Source of the DNA: Flavobacteriales bacterium
GTDB taxonomy: Bacteria; Bacteroidota; Bacteroidia; Flavobacteriales_F; PHOS-HE28
Reading direction: 5' to 3'
Length of the DNA stretch: 64,000 bases
Assembly (NCBI GenBank): GCA_016718655.1
Contig: JADKCV010000031.1
Coordinates: 1-64,000 of the forward strand
Within the stretch, counting starts at the first letter, position 1. The number at the start of each line of letters is the position of its first letter. Positions 29,020-37,780 of this stretch are shown here, piece after piece. The notes below the pieces were generated by a model that was given only the letters and a program-made list of their open reading frames with translations, was not told the origin of the DNA and did not search any database. The position numbers and the translations under genes are program-made.

Positions 29020-29400
29020 GAACGGTACCCCAACCGACATCCCTACGGACCACCAAGATTTAGATGGCGATGGTAGCGTGGCGCTGGACCTGAGCAGCAG
29101 ACCTCTGGGTGGTGTACTCAACAACCACATCGACACACTTCATGCGGACTTTGCCTTTATCATCAGCCCAGAGCCTTTTGTGAAACGCCGAGGTGGCGCA
29201 GAGGAACAACCAGTTACAACCAAAGCGCCAAAGAGTTGGGACTTTGCGCTCTATCCGAACCCTGCACGGGAAGAGGCTTGGCTCCGTTTCGAGAGCGACA
29301 CCCCCATCCATCGTGCTGGATGCCCCGCTTGTTGTGCTCATTCAATCCGTTACGGCTACTGACCGCCTTCACCTTTGCCATGTAGATCCGGCTTGGTGAG
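29020..29400 (+). pseudogene. Remnant of a T9SS type A cargo gene
   Basis: One frame reads DGDGSVALDLSSRPLGGV and ends in WDFALYPNPAREEAWLRFES, the classic opening of a type A sorting domain (YPNP). About base 29305 the sense moves to another frame, which continues SIVLDAPLVVLIQSVTATDR, similar to the next sorting-domain strands. No signal peptide or good start is present. I read it as the decayed C-terminal third of a secreted protein. Apart from this and the remnant at 28826, the 28760-29521 interval holds nothing else I can support. Confidence 0.6.
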
Positions 29401-29521
29401 TATTCGGTAAGCGAAGGCGAACATGTGGGATCAAGAAACTTGATCCATAGGCCGGAAAAACCTATTGTAGACCACGGTATGTATTTCTGGATCAGTCCAT
29501 GGTCAAGATCCATTTATTAAA

Positions 29522-31021
29522 ATGTTTCGATCCACAGGTGTTGTACAAAAAAACATGCATGAATTATCAAATGGAAAACTATTGATTGGATCTTCTCGAA
29601 GTTCCGGATTTTCAATATTCGATATATCAGGAATATTGTTTAGCACATATAGCTATCAAATTGATACCATGTTAGCCATGGCTTCGATTGAACCTAAAAA
29701 CGACAGTGTCTTCTACTTTACAGCTACCTACTATAAAGATACGTGTACTAATTATCCAGGCGTATCGACAAATTCTCACCCCTCTCTGACCAAAATTGAT
29801 CACCATGGTAATGTATATTGGAGTTATCATTATGTAATAAACACAGATTACTGCTTTAAATATGCAGAGGGACTGACGCTTTTACAGAACAATGACATCA
29901 TCATTTATGGGGGCAACTTTGTGATACGAACGAACCAGGATGGTGATCTTCTCTGGGCAAGAATGAACACCGGACCATTTTTCGCTTTCAAGTTTATCAA
30001 GGAGTTGCCTAATGGCGATATCCTTGCTGGTTTCGACTATGGCGCTCCTGAACCGGGGGTTGAAGGTGGTGCTTCGTTGATGCGTATGGACAGCGCTGGG
30101 AACATACTATGGAGCAAGCGCTTTTCCAGCCTGGGTTGGTGGAGATGCGCGATGGAGGGAGGGTCCATCCTGTACACCGAACCTGGGGCATTTTGGCCCC
30201 AGACCACACCGTTGCTCTTCCTCTTGAAATTGGATCCAGACGGAGATGTGCTTTGGTGCAAGGGTTACAACAGCGCTCCCAGACATTGGCATACGCATAG
30301 TCCCATTCGGATGGTGCATGCATTGGATGGAAATCCAGTTCTATTGGCCAATAAAGGTGCCGTTGGTTACAACCTCTGGTCCCGCAATGCGCTTGTGAAG
30401 TTCGATCTGAACGGCGATACGCTATGGACCCGCTCCATCAACACCTATCCCTACAGTCAGGAATCGCGCAACCTACTCGCCTTTTCAGATGGGAGTTATA
30501 TGTATATCGGCCGTATTGAAGGCGACATGCCCGACGGCAACTACAGCAACTGGGCTTTGCTCTGCAAGACCGACTCTAACGGTCACTTGCCCTGCCGCGA
30601 GCAGTACTACCCCATGGTGAGCATGGAGCTCTTCCCCACCCCGGTCGACTTCACCTTCACCACCGTGGATGGCGCCGAGCGTAGGCCCGCCTTCCTGACG
30701 CCCATCACCTACCCACCCATTGTGCAGTACGATGTCTGCGAGCTGCCCTTGGAGGTGGCCCCACGCCCTTCTCCCGATGGCAGGGTCCGCATCCGTCCCA
30801 ACCCCACCCCGGGGGCCATCTCCGTTGACTTCCCCGCCCCCCTGCTGCGCGAGAGCTTCTACTCGGTGATCGATGCCACCGGACGCTTGCTCTATGAACG
30901 TCCCCTGCCCCCAGGCGCAACCACCGCCGACATCGACCTCAGCCGCTTTGGCAAAGGCACCTACATCCTGCGCATCACCGACCCCGAAGGACAACGGAAT
31001 GAGCGAGTGGTGGTAGAGTAA
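29522..31021 (+). CDS. T9SS type A cargo protein, N-terminally incomplete, with composition gradient
   Basis: 499 residues as read. The body has repeated propeller-like strands (LTKIDHHGNVYWSYHY, VIRTNQDGDLLWARM, LMRMDSAGNILWSKRF, LLKLDPDGDVLWCKGY, LVKFDLNGDTLWTRS), each an x-D-x-x-G-x-x-x-W beta unit. The C-terminus is a type A sorting domain (RIRPNPTPGAISVDFP to GTYILRITDPEG). The start lacks a signal peptide, but the same frame upstream reads TTVCISGSVHGQDPFIKMF after a TAG at 29468-29470, like the end of a signal peptide. G+C rises from 19/60 (29521-29580) to 44/60 (30781-30840). Possibly foreign DNA joined to a native sorting domain. Confidence 0.75.
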   Translation: MFRSTGVVQKNMHELSNGKLLIGSSRSSGFSIFDISGILFSTYSYQIDTMLAMASIEPKNDSVFYFTATYYKDTCTNYPGVSTNSHPSLTKIDHHGNVYWSYHYVINTDYCFKYAEGLTLLQNNDIIIYGGNFVIRTNQDGDLLWARMNTGPFFAFKFIKELPNGDILAGFDYGAPEPGVEGGASLMRMDSAGNILWSKRFSSLGWWRCAMEGGSILYTEPGAFWPQTTPLLFLLKLDPDGDVLWCKGYNSAPRHWHTHSPIRMVHALDGNPVLLANKGAVGYNLWSRNALVKFDLNGDTLWTRSINTYPYSQESRNLLAFSDGSYMYIGRIEGDMPDGNYSNWALLCKTDSNGHLPCREQYYPMVSMELFPTPVDFTFTTVDGAERRPAFLTPITYPPIVQYDVCELPLEVAPRPSPDGRVRIRPNPTPGAISVDFPAPLLRESFYSVIDATGRLLYERPLPPGATTADIDLSRFGKGTYILRITDPEGQRNERVVVE

Positions 31022-31114
31022 GGGCTGGGCACAGCGCATGGCGGGTTGCCGTGTCGGCCAACGACGCACAAGAAAAGGCATGCAGGGTCCGACGACAGTT
31101 CCGCGGACCGAAGG

Positions 31115-31474
31115 TCACGCAGCCAACAGACGTTCCATACGCTCCAGCAAAGCGTCGGGGTCGTAGGGCTTTTGCACCAGGTCGTTGGCGCCGGTGCCCT
31201 GTACGGTGGCCAGCAGGTGCGGCAGTTCGTAGGCCGTGAGCACCAGGATGGGGATGGTGATGCCGCGGTGGCGCAAGTTCTCCACCACGCTCAGGCCATC
31301 CACATGGGGCAGACCCAGGTCCAGCAGCACCAGGTCGGCCCCGGCGGCCAGCACGGCCTCGGCAGCACCACGGCCGTCGCGCAAGGGCGTCACCTGCCAA
31401 CCGGCCAGCACCAAGCGCTTCTCCAACAGCTTGCGCACAAGGGCATCGTCCTCGATCAGGATCACGTGGGGCAT
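31115..31474 (-). CDS. Single-domain response regulator
   Basis: 119-residue receiver domain: acidic pocket EDD at residues 8-10, phosphoacceptor Asp52 in LVLLDLGLPHVDG, switch Thr in LVLTAYE and the conserved Lys in VQKPYDPDALLE. No output domain follows, so it acts by protein contact or as a phosphate sink. It lies 65 bases downstream of the antiporter gene on the same strand and may be cotranscribed; no histidine kinase is adjacent. Confidence 0.9.
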   Translation of the reverse strand: MPHVILIEDDALVRKLLEKRLVLAGWQVTPLRDGRGAAEAVLAAGADLVLLDLGLPHVDGLSVVENLRHRGITIPILVLTAYELPHLLATVQGTGANDLVQKPYDPDALLERMERLLAA

Positions 31475-31539
31475 GGGCCTCTTACGCAGGGTGAGGGCCG
31501 GAAGTTCAACTGAACGCGCTCTGGGCCTTGCCCATACGG

Positions 31540-33609
31540 TCACGCCAACTCCAGGATGTCCTCGGCCACGGGGTCGGTGGCGGGATAGACCATGATCAGC
31601 GACAGCTCCTGGTACTGCTTGTCCAAGCGACGGGGAAGCTGGTCAAGGACCGCGTTGTGGCTGATGGACCGGGGCCGCGCGCTCACCACCACCACCAGGT
31701 CGTTGGGCTGGGTGTGCCGGGCCAATTGCTCGTCGGGGTCGGCCCCTTCAGGCAGGGCCAGCAGGGCGGGTTCGAAGTTCAGGCGCTGCTCCCGGGCTTC
31801 GGCCAACAGCGCCACGTGGGTCACCGGTTCGCTCAGGAACTCCACCCTAAGCCCCAGCTCCTTGGCCAGGCGCTGCACCTTGCCGATCCACTGCCCGAAG
31901 CCGGGCTCCCGTTCGGCCAGCGGGGGGCAGAGCACGAGCATCCGGCGGTGCGCCGCCAGCGGCTTGGTGATGCGGGTGACCAGCACCAGCTTGTGGTAGT
32001 TGCGCAACAGGGTGTCGGTCTTGGGGCCGAAGAGCCGCTCCAGCAGGGTCACCCGGTCGCTCCACCCCAGCAGGATGAGGTTCGACCCCGTTTCCTTCGC
32101 CGTGCGGATGATGCCACCGGCCACGTTGTTGTCGATGGTCACCACCGTGTTCACCGTGGTCTCGCTCGCCGCAGCGTAGCGCGCCTGGTCGCCCAACAGC
32201 TTGCGCATGCGCACCGAACGCGATCCGGCCCGCTCGTCGTTCTCCACCACGTTCACCAGGGTGATCGGCTGGGCCTGGGAGCGGTCGCGCAGCATGGTGG
32301 CCAGGTCCAGCAAGGGAGGTACCGAGGCCGGCTCCGCACAGGGGATGAGGATGCGTTCCCGCTGGGGTTCGGCGCTGTCGCTGCGCTGTTGTTCCACATC
32401 ACCGGCCCGCACGATGCGTTTGGCCGCCGCCTCGGTGGCGAAGCTGGCCACCAGGCAGGTCACCAGGATGAGCACGATGGTGCCGTTGAGGATGTTCTCG
32501 TCGATGATGCCGGCCTTGTAGCCCACCAGGATGATGGCCAGGGTGGCCGCGGCATGCGAGCTGCTGAGACCGAAGATCAGTTGGCGCTGCGGACCCGTGT
32601 AGCGGAAGACCAACTGGGTGATCCAAGCGGCGAGCCACTTGCCCAGCAAGGCCACCACCGTGAGCACACCGGCCACCACCACCGCATCGGTGCCCCGGGT
32701 GAGCACCCGCACATCCACCACCATGCCCACACTGATGAGGAAGAAGGGGATGAAGAGGGCGTTGCCGACGAACTCCAGTCGGTTCATGAGCACCGAGGAC
32801 GAAGGGATCAGCCGGTTGAGGGAAAGCCCCGCCACGAAGGCGCCGATGATGGGCTCCACCCCGGCCACCTGGGCCAGGAAGGCCGCGAAGAACACCGCCG
32901 CCAGCACGAAGATGTAGTGCGAGGTCTTCTCGCTCTCCAGCCGACCGAAGAACCACCGGGCGATGCGCGGCAACACCAGGAACATGAACAGCAGGAACAG
33001 GGCCATGGAGGTGCCCAAGCGGATCCAGAAGCCCTGGGTGAGGCCCCCGTTCTCCGCGCCCATGATCACCGCGAAGACCAGCAGCACCGCCGTGTCGGTG
33101 AGGATGGTGCCCCCCACCGCGATGGCCACGGCCTGGTGCCTACTGATGCCGAACTTCGATACGATCGGATACGCCACCAAGGTGTGCGTGGAGAACATGA
33201 TGGCCGTTAGGAAGCTCGCCGCCTCGCCATAACCCAGGAGGTAGCGGCAGGCCGGATACCCGATGGCCAATGGAATGGCGAAGGTGAAGAGCCCGAACCA
33301 CAAACTCTTGTTGCGGTGCCTCCGGAACTCGTCCATGTCCAGCTCCAGACCCGCGATGAACATGATGTAGAGCAGACCAATGGTGCTGAAGAGCTCCACC
33401 GCGCTGTTCTTCTCCAGGATGTTCAGGGCGTGGGGACCCACGATGACACCCGAGATGATGAGGCCGATGACACCCGGCACCTTGAACTGCCGTAGGATCA
33501 ACGGGGCCAGCAGGATGATGAAGAGCACCACGCAGAACACCAGCACAGGGTTCTGCAAGGGCAACGCGAACTCGCGCGCTAAGTGTTCGAAGAATCCGCT
33601 GTCGTTCAT
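31540..33609 (-). CDS. CPA2-family cation:proton antiporter with cytosolic USP-like region
   Basis: 689 residues. Residues about 20-400 form the 12-13-helix Na+/H+ exchanger domain of the KefB/CPA2 type (FKVPGVIGLIISGVIVGPHAL, GLLYIMFIAGLELD, GGTILTDTAVLLVF with the conserved TD, and VEPIIGAFVAGLSL). Residues about 430-689 are soluble and resemble tandem universal stress protein folds (ERILIPCAEPASVPPLLDLA; SNLILLGWSDR). Exchanges K+ or Na+ for protons across the inner membrane; the ion cannot be told from sequence alone. No TrkA-N domain is present, unlike KefB/C. Confidence 0.9.
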   Translation of the reverse strand: MNDSGFFEHLAREFALPLQNPVLVFCVVLFIILLAPLILRQFKVPGVIGLIISGVIVGPHALNILEKNSAVELFSTIGLLYIMFIAGLELDMDEFRRHRNKSLWFGLFTFAIPLAIGYPACRYLLGYGEAASFLTAIMFSTHTLVAYPIVSKFGISRHQAVAIAVGGTILTDTAVLLVFAVIMGAENGGLTQGFWIRLGTSMALFLLFMFLVLPRIARWFFGRLESEKTSHYIFVLAAVFFAAFLAQVAGVEPIIGAFVAGLSLNRLIPSSSVLMNRLEFVGNALFIPFFLISVGMVVDVRVLTRGTDAVVVAGVLTVVALLGKWLAAWITQLVFRYTGPQRQLIFGLSSSHAAATLAIILVGYKAGIIDENILNGTIVLILVTCLVASFATEAAAKRIVRAGDVEQQRSDSAEPQRERILIPCAEPASVPPLLDLATMLRDRSQAQPITLVNVVENDERAGSRSVRMRKLLGDQARYAAASETTVNTVVTIDNNVAGGIIRTAKETGSNLILLGWSDRVTLLERLFGPKTDTLLRNYHKLVLVTRITKPLAAHRRMLVLCPPLAEREPGFGQWIGKVQRLAKELGLRVEFLSEPVTHVALLAEAREQRLNFEPALLALPEGADPDEQLARHTQPNDLVVVVSARPRSISHNAVLDQLPRRLDKQYQELSLIMVYPATDPVAEDILELA

Positions 33610-33630
33610 GGTGCTGGCGACCTCACGCTA

Positions 33631-33638
33631 CAAAGATG
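33631..33638 (-). promoter_or_regulatory. -7 box (CATCTTTG) of the antiporter gene
   Basis: xAyCTTTG box 21 bases before the antiporter ATG on the minus strand. Confidence 0.4.
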
Positions 33639-33666
33639 CCGGGTACGGTCACACCACGCATGTCGT

Positions 33667-34146
33667 TCAGTCCTCGTCCTCCTCCCCGCTCACCGCCACC
33701 TGCGGTACACCCTTGAAGATCCAGAACTTCTGGCCCACGAAATTGAACACCGCGCAAATGCCCGTAGCGCCCACGAAGGCCACCAGGTACTTGCGGGGCA
33801 CCCAGCTCCAGGTCCCATATTGATGCAGGATCCACAGGAACAGGCTGTTCATGCTGACGTTCAACACCAGCGATACGCCGTAGAGGCCTAGGAACTTCAC
33901 CAAGCGGCGGTTGCTGCGGTCCTTGCGGCGCCAGGTCCAACGCTTGTTCAGCTGGTAGGTGACGGACAGCCCGCAGAGGAAGGAGAGCGTCTTGGCCACC
34001 GCCTCGTTGTTCAGGGGTGGCGGGAAGAGCGCATCGGGCAGGGCCTGTAGGAAGGCGTAGTAACAGGCCAGGTCGGTGAGCACTGCAAGCCCACCGATGA
34101 AGATGAACTTGGTGAGCTGCTTCTTGGTCTCGGTGAGCCTGGGCAT
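33667..34146 (-). CDS. GtrA family membrane protein
   Basis: 159 residues with four membrane helices in the GtrA pattern: KFIFIGGLAVLTDLACYYAF, AKTLSFLCGLSVTYQLNKRWTW (the N-x-x-W/F-x-W segment is diagnostic) and CAVFNFVGQKFWIF. GtrA proteins are thought to flip or assist lipid-linked sugars during polysaccharide assembly. It starts 20 bases after rseP and may share its transcript. Ends in an acidic tail. Confidence 0.88.
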   Translation of the reverse strand: MPRLTETKKQLTKFIFIGGLAVLTDLACYYAFLQALPDALFPPPLNNEAVAKTLSFLCGLSVTYQLNKRWTWRRKDRSNRRLVKFLGLYGVSLVLNVSMNSLFLWILHQYGTWSWVPRKYLVAFVGATGICAVFNFVGQKFWIFKGVPQVAVSGEEDED

Positions 34147-34166
34147 CCGCAGGAACGGTTGGCGGG

Positions 34167-35486
34167 TCAGCGCGTGAAGGCCTTGAACAGGTCGTTGCCG
34201 TTGGCGAAGAGGATCAGGCCCAGCAGCAGCACCATGCCGATCATCTGCGCCACTTCCAAAACGCGTTGGTTCGGTGGCCGGCCGGTCACCATCTCGTACA
34301 AGAGGAAGACCACGTGGCCCCCGTCCAGCGCCGGGATGGGCAGGATGTTCATGAACGCGAGGATGATGCTGAGGAAAGCGGTCATGTTCCAGAACACCTG
34401 CCAGTCCCACGTGGGGCTGAACAGGCCGCCGATGGACCCGAAGCCCCCGATCTGGCTGGCGCCGCTGCGCGAGAACAGGAGCTTGAGCGAACGCACATAA
34501 CCGCCCAAGGTCTCCCACCCGTAAGCAATGCCTGCGGGTATCGCCGAGATGGCGTTGAACTCCTCGTGGGCCATGGTGAAGTAGGCCGAAGGTGCCCGGT
34601 TGCCGATGCCCACGGTGCCCTCTTCGGTCACGGTCATGCGTAGTTCCAGAAGCGCATTGCTGCGTTGCACTTTCACGGTCACTTCCTTCCCCTTGCGGTC
34701 GGCCATGGCCTCACGCAGGTCGGTGTAATACTTGGTCACCACATTATCCACGGCCACCAGGATGTCGCCCTTCTGCATGCCGGCCGCTAAAGCAGGTCCA
34801 TCCGCCATCACGGTGTCCACGATGAACGGTACCCGCGGTGCAAAGAGGCTCTTCTCCCCACTGGCCAGGATGCTGTCGTGCACCGCAGGGCTCAAGGTGA
34901 TCCGCTGTTGCACCCCGCCCCGCTCCACGGTAAGCTCGCGCGCTCCGTCGATCAGGATCGCTCGGGTCACATCCTCCAAGGTCTTCGGCTGTGCACCTGC
35001 CACGCCAACGATGCGGTCGCCCTCTTCCAGTCCTTGGCGCTGCATCAGGTCGCTCACATGCACGCCGTACTTCACCTCGCTCAAGGGCAGGTAGTCCCGG
35101 CCCCAGGTGAAGAGGATGCCGATGTAGATGGCCATACCCAGCAACAGGTTCACGGTAACGCCACCCACCATGATGATCAGGCGCTGCCACGCGGGCTTGC
35201 TGCGGAACTCCCAAGGCTCTGCCGGCTTCGCGAGCTGGTCCTTGTCCATGCTCTCGTCGATCATGCCGCTGATCTTCACATAGCCGCCGAAGGGGATCCA
35301 ACCGATGCCGAACTCGGTGCCCTTCCAGTTCTTCTTCCACAGGGAGAACCACGGGTCGAAGAAGAGGTAGAACTTCTCCACACGGGTGCCGAAGTAGCGG
35401 GCAGGAAGGAAGTGGCCCAGCTCATGGAGCACCACCAGGATGCTGAGGCTGAGAATGAGCTGTGCGCCCTTGATCAAGATCTCCAT
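34167..35486 (-). CDS. rseP: RseP/site-2 zinc metalloprotease
   Basis: 439-residue intramembrane protease that cleaves anti-sigma factors and signal-peptide remnants. Zinc-binding HELGH at residues 21-25, the LDG motif in NILPIPALDGGHV near residue 385, and two central PDZ domains (about 130-200 and 215-290; GLEEGDRIVGVAG and AGMQKGDILVAVD). Four membrane helices fit the family. Its start overlaps the dxr stop by 13 bases, the dxr-rseP order common in Bacteroidota. Confidence 0.95.
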   Translation of the reverse strand: MEILIKGAQLILSLSILVVLHELGHFLPARYFGTRVEKFYLFFDPWFSLWKKNWKGTEFGIGWIPFGGYVKISGMIDESMDKDQLAKPAEPWEFRSKPAWQRLIIMVGGVTVNLLLGMAIYIGILFTWGRDYLPLSEVKYGVHVSDLMQRQGLEEGDRIVGVAGAQPKTLEDVTRAILIDGARELTVERGGVQQRITLSPAVHDSILASGEKSLFAPRVPFIVDTVMADGPALAAGMQKGDILVAVDNVVTKYYTDLREAMADRKGKEVTVKVQRSNALLELRMTVTEEGTVGIGNRAPSAYFTMAHEEFNAISAIPAGIAYGWETLGGYVRSLKLLFSRSGASQIGGFGSIGGLFSPTWDWQVFWNMTAFLSIILAFMNILPIPALDGGHVVFLLYEMVTGRPPNQRVLEVAQMIGMVLLLGLILFANGNDLFKAFTR

Positions 35487-36640
35487 GCGGAAGGGATGGC
35501 GGACCCGGCGACGCGACGCGCTTCGGCATCGCTGGCCTCCAGGTCAAGAAGCGAGGGGTTGGGGATGAACGGAACGGACTCCAGACAGTGCGCGATCAGG
35601 TCGCTCATCTCCAGGAAGCCGATGGCATCCTGCAGGAAGAGCGCCACGGCCACTTCGTTGGCGGCATTGAGCACGCACGGCGCATTGCCGCCCCGGTCCA
35701 TGGCCTCGAGCGCCAGGGCCAGGTTGCGGAAGGTCTTCAGGTCTGGCTGCTCGAAGGTCAGCGCCGGGTACTTCACGAAGTCGAAGCGGGGCCAGCTGGT
35801 GGGCAGCCGGTCCGGGTAGGCCATGGCGTACTGGATGGGCAGCTTCATGTCCGGCAGGCCCATCTGCGCCTTCATGCTGCCATCGCGGAACTGCACGATG
35901 CTGTGGATGATGCTCTGCGGGTGGACGATGATCTCGATCTGCTCGCGCTTCAGGTTGAACAGCCACTTGGCCTCGATGGCCTCCAGGCCCTTGTTCATCA
36001 GGCTGGCGCTGTCGATGGTGATCTTGGCGCCCATGTCCCAATTGGGGTGCTTCAGGGCCTGGGCCTTGGTCACCGTGGCCAGCTCGGCGCGGCTTCTGCC
36101 CCGGAAGGGACCTCCGCTGGCCGTGAGCACGATCTTCTCGATGGGGTTGTGCCACTCGCCCGCCAGGCACTGGAAAATGGCGCTGTGCTCGCTGTCCACG
36201 GGGTAGATGTTCACCCCCTTGTCCTGCGCGGCCTTGGTGACGAGCTCGCCCGCCACCACCAGGGTCTCCTTGTTGGCCAGGGCGATGTGCTTGCCTGCGG
36301 CGATGGCCGCCAGCGTGGGCCGCAGCCCGGCGTAGCCTACCAGCGCGGTCAGCACCAGGTCGATGCCCTCCATGGTCACCGCCTGCTCCAGCGCATCGGC
36401 ACCGGCATAGACCTTGATGCCCTTGGGGAAGAGCGCGTCCTTCACGGCGTCCAGCTTGGCCGGGTCACCGATCACCACCGCATTGGGACTGAACTCCAGC
36501 GCCTGCTGCATCAGCAGCCCCACGTTGTTGCCGCAGCTCAGCAGCTCCACGGCGAAACGCTCGGGCTGCTCACGCACCACGTCCAGGGCCTGTGTGCCGA
36601 TGGAACCCGTGGAACCGAGGATGGCGATGCGTTTCTGCAT
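35474..36640 (-). CDS. dxr: 1-deoxy-D-xylulose 5-phosphate reductoisomerase
   Basis: 388 residues. Second enzyme of the MEP isoprenoid pathway, making 2-C-methyl-D-erythritol 4-phosphate with NADPH. Motifs: NADPH-binding LGSTGSIGTQALDV, ALANKETLVVAGEL, metal/substrate-binding PVDSEHSAIFQCL, the flexible-loop ASGGPFR and HPQSIIHSIVQF. ATG 36640 was chosen as the family start MQKRIAILGSTG; an upstream in-frame alternative adds 12 arginine/glycine-rich residues. Overlaps rseP downstream. Confidence 0.96.
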   Translation of the reverse strand: MQKRIAILGSTGSIGTQALDVVREQPERFAVELLSCGNNVGLLMQQALEFSPNAVVIGDPAKLDAVKDALFPKGIKVYAGADALEQAVTMEGIDLVLTALVGYAGLRPTLAAIAAGKHIALANKETLVVAGELVTKAAQDKGVNIYPVDSEHSAIFQCLAGEWHNPIEKIVLTASGGPFRGRSRAELATVTKAQALKHPNWDMGAKITIDSASLMNKGLEAIEAKWLFNLKREQIEIIVHPQSIIHSIVQFRDGSMKAQMGLPDMKLPIQYAMAYPDRLPTSWPRFDFVKYPALTFEQPDLKTFRNLALALEAMDRGGNAPCVLNAANEVAVALFLQDAIGFLEMSDLIAHCLESVPFIPNPSLLDLEASDAEARRVAGSAIPSAWRS

Positions 36641-36672
36641 GGTCGGACCGCCACCCCTGCGGCGGCAAGGGT

Positions 36673-36680
36673 GCAAAGAT
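36673..36680 (-). promoter_or_regulatory. -7 box (GATCTTTG) of the dxr-rseP-gtrA unit
   Basis: xAyCTTTG box 32 bases before the dxr ATG; identical to the box before the Sua5 gene. Confidence 0.45.
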
Positions 36681-36722
36681 CGGGGTTTTGTGGGCTGGTG
36701 CGCAGGCTCCTGATCGCCCGCT

Positions 36723-37670
36723 TCACCGCCCCCCCGCCGCCCGCCTTAAGCGGTCGTTGATCGCACGGCCCAGGCCTTCCTCCGGGAATTCCTCGGCCAC
36801 GATGACGGCGCAGTCGCTGCCGTCCAGCTCGCGCAGCACGGCGAAGAGGTGGCGCGCAGCCTCGGCCAGATCGCCGCTTTCGGAGAGCACTTCGCAGCGG
36901 TGGGCCAGGTATTCGCGTTGGAAGCTGATCACACCCACCGAGCGGCCCGCGAAGCGCTTCAACAGGGCTTCCACATCGCCGCGGTACAGGGGCTTGCGCG
37001 GGGCGTAATGGCTGTCCAACATCCCCGGTGCGTGGGGCTTGGCGGCCGTAGGCACCACGGTGAGCGGTCCGGTGATGGCGGCGATGGCCTCGGCGGAGAT
37101 GCCGCCCGGGCGGAAGAGCTGCCACCGGCCGTCCTGCCAACCGATGATGGTGCTCTCCACCCCCACCGCACACGGACCACCGTCCAGGATGTACGGCACC
37201 TGGTCACCCAGCTGGTCGGCCACGTGCTGTGCGGTGGTGGGGCTCACGTAGCCGAAGGGGTTGGCACTGGGCGCCGCGAGGGGGAAGGGCAGCGCTTGCA
37301 GCAGCGCCAAGGTGAGGGGATGGGAAGGCATACGTACCCCCACGGTGTCCAATCCGCTGGTGACGATGTCGGGCACGTCGGGGTGCTTGGGCAGCAGCAG
37401 GGTGAGCGGGCCTGGCCAGAAGGCGTCCATGAGGGCTTGGGCCTGCGGTGGCAGTTCGCGCGCCACCCGGTGGATGTCAGCCGCGCGGCCGATGTGTACG
37501 ATGAGCGGATCGAAGCTGGGGCGCTGTTTCACGCTGAAGATGCGCAGCACGGCCGCTTCATCGAAGGCGTTGGCGGCCAAGCCGTATACGGTCTCGGTGG
37601 GGATGGCCACCACCGCGCCGGCCTGCAGGTGCTGGGCCGCCTGTGCGCTATCGGTGCCAATGGTGCTCAT
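36723..37670 (-). CDS. L-threonylcarbamoyladenylate synthase (Sua5 type)
   Basis: 315 residues: YrdC domain (about 1-195) plus the C-terminal Sua5 domain. It makes threonylcarbamoyl-AMP for t6A37 tRNA modification. Motifs: AVVAIPTETVYGLAANAF, the KxR signature in SVKQRPSFDPL, AAPSANPFGYVSPT and ESTIIGW. The Sua5 domain starts near HAPGMLDSHYAPRKPL, the conserved linker. ATG 37670 follows its -7 box by four bases. Confidence 0.93.
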   Translation of the reverse strand: MSTIGTDSAQAAQHLQAGAVVAIPTETVYGLAANAFDEAAVLRIFSVKQRPSFDPLIVHIGRAADIHRVARELPPQAQALMDAFWPGPLTLLLPKHPDVPDIVTSGLDTVGVRMPSHPLTLALLQALPFPLAAPSANPFGYVSPTTAQHVADQLGDQVPYILDGGPCAVGVESTIIGWQDGRWQLFRPGGISAEAIAAITGPLTVVPTAAKPHAPGMLDSHYAPRKPLYRGDVEALLKRFAGRSVGVISFQREYLAHRCEVLSESGDLAEAARHLFAVLRELDGSDCAVIVAEEFPEEGLGRAINDRLRRAAGGR

Positions 37671-37674
37671 GGTG

Positions 37675-37682
37675 CAAAGATC
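37675..37682 (-). promoter_or_regulatory. -7 box (GATCTTTG) of the Sua5 gene
   Basis: Four bases separate the box from the ATG, implying a near-leaderless mRNA. Confidence 0.45.
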
Positions 37683-37780
37683 GGCAGCGGGGAACGGATG
37701 CGGTGCAGGAGAGGCTGATGCCAACGCGGCTGACCAAGGGATCGCATAACGCGATACATTCGGGGCAGAACCACGCCTCA

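Noticed and set aside
28883..29362. Intact small gene covering the T9SS fragment
   Set aside because: The first 45 codons show no signal peptide or domain and the sorting-domain sense changes frame before the stop, so a pseudogene remnant is the better reading.
31528..33210. 560-codon plus-strand open frame
   Set aside because: Exact antisense of the antiporter, whose membrane helices and conserved motifs are unmistakable; the plus-strand translation is His/Gln/Gly-rich without domains.
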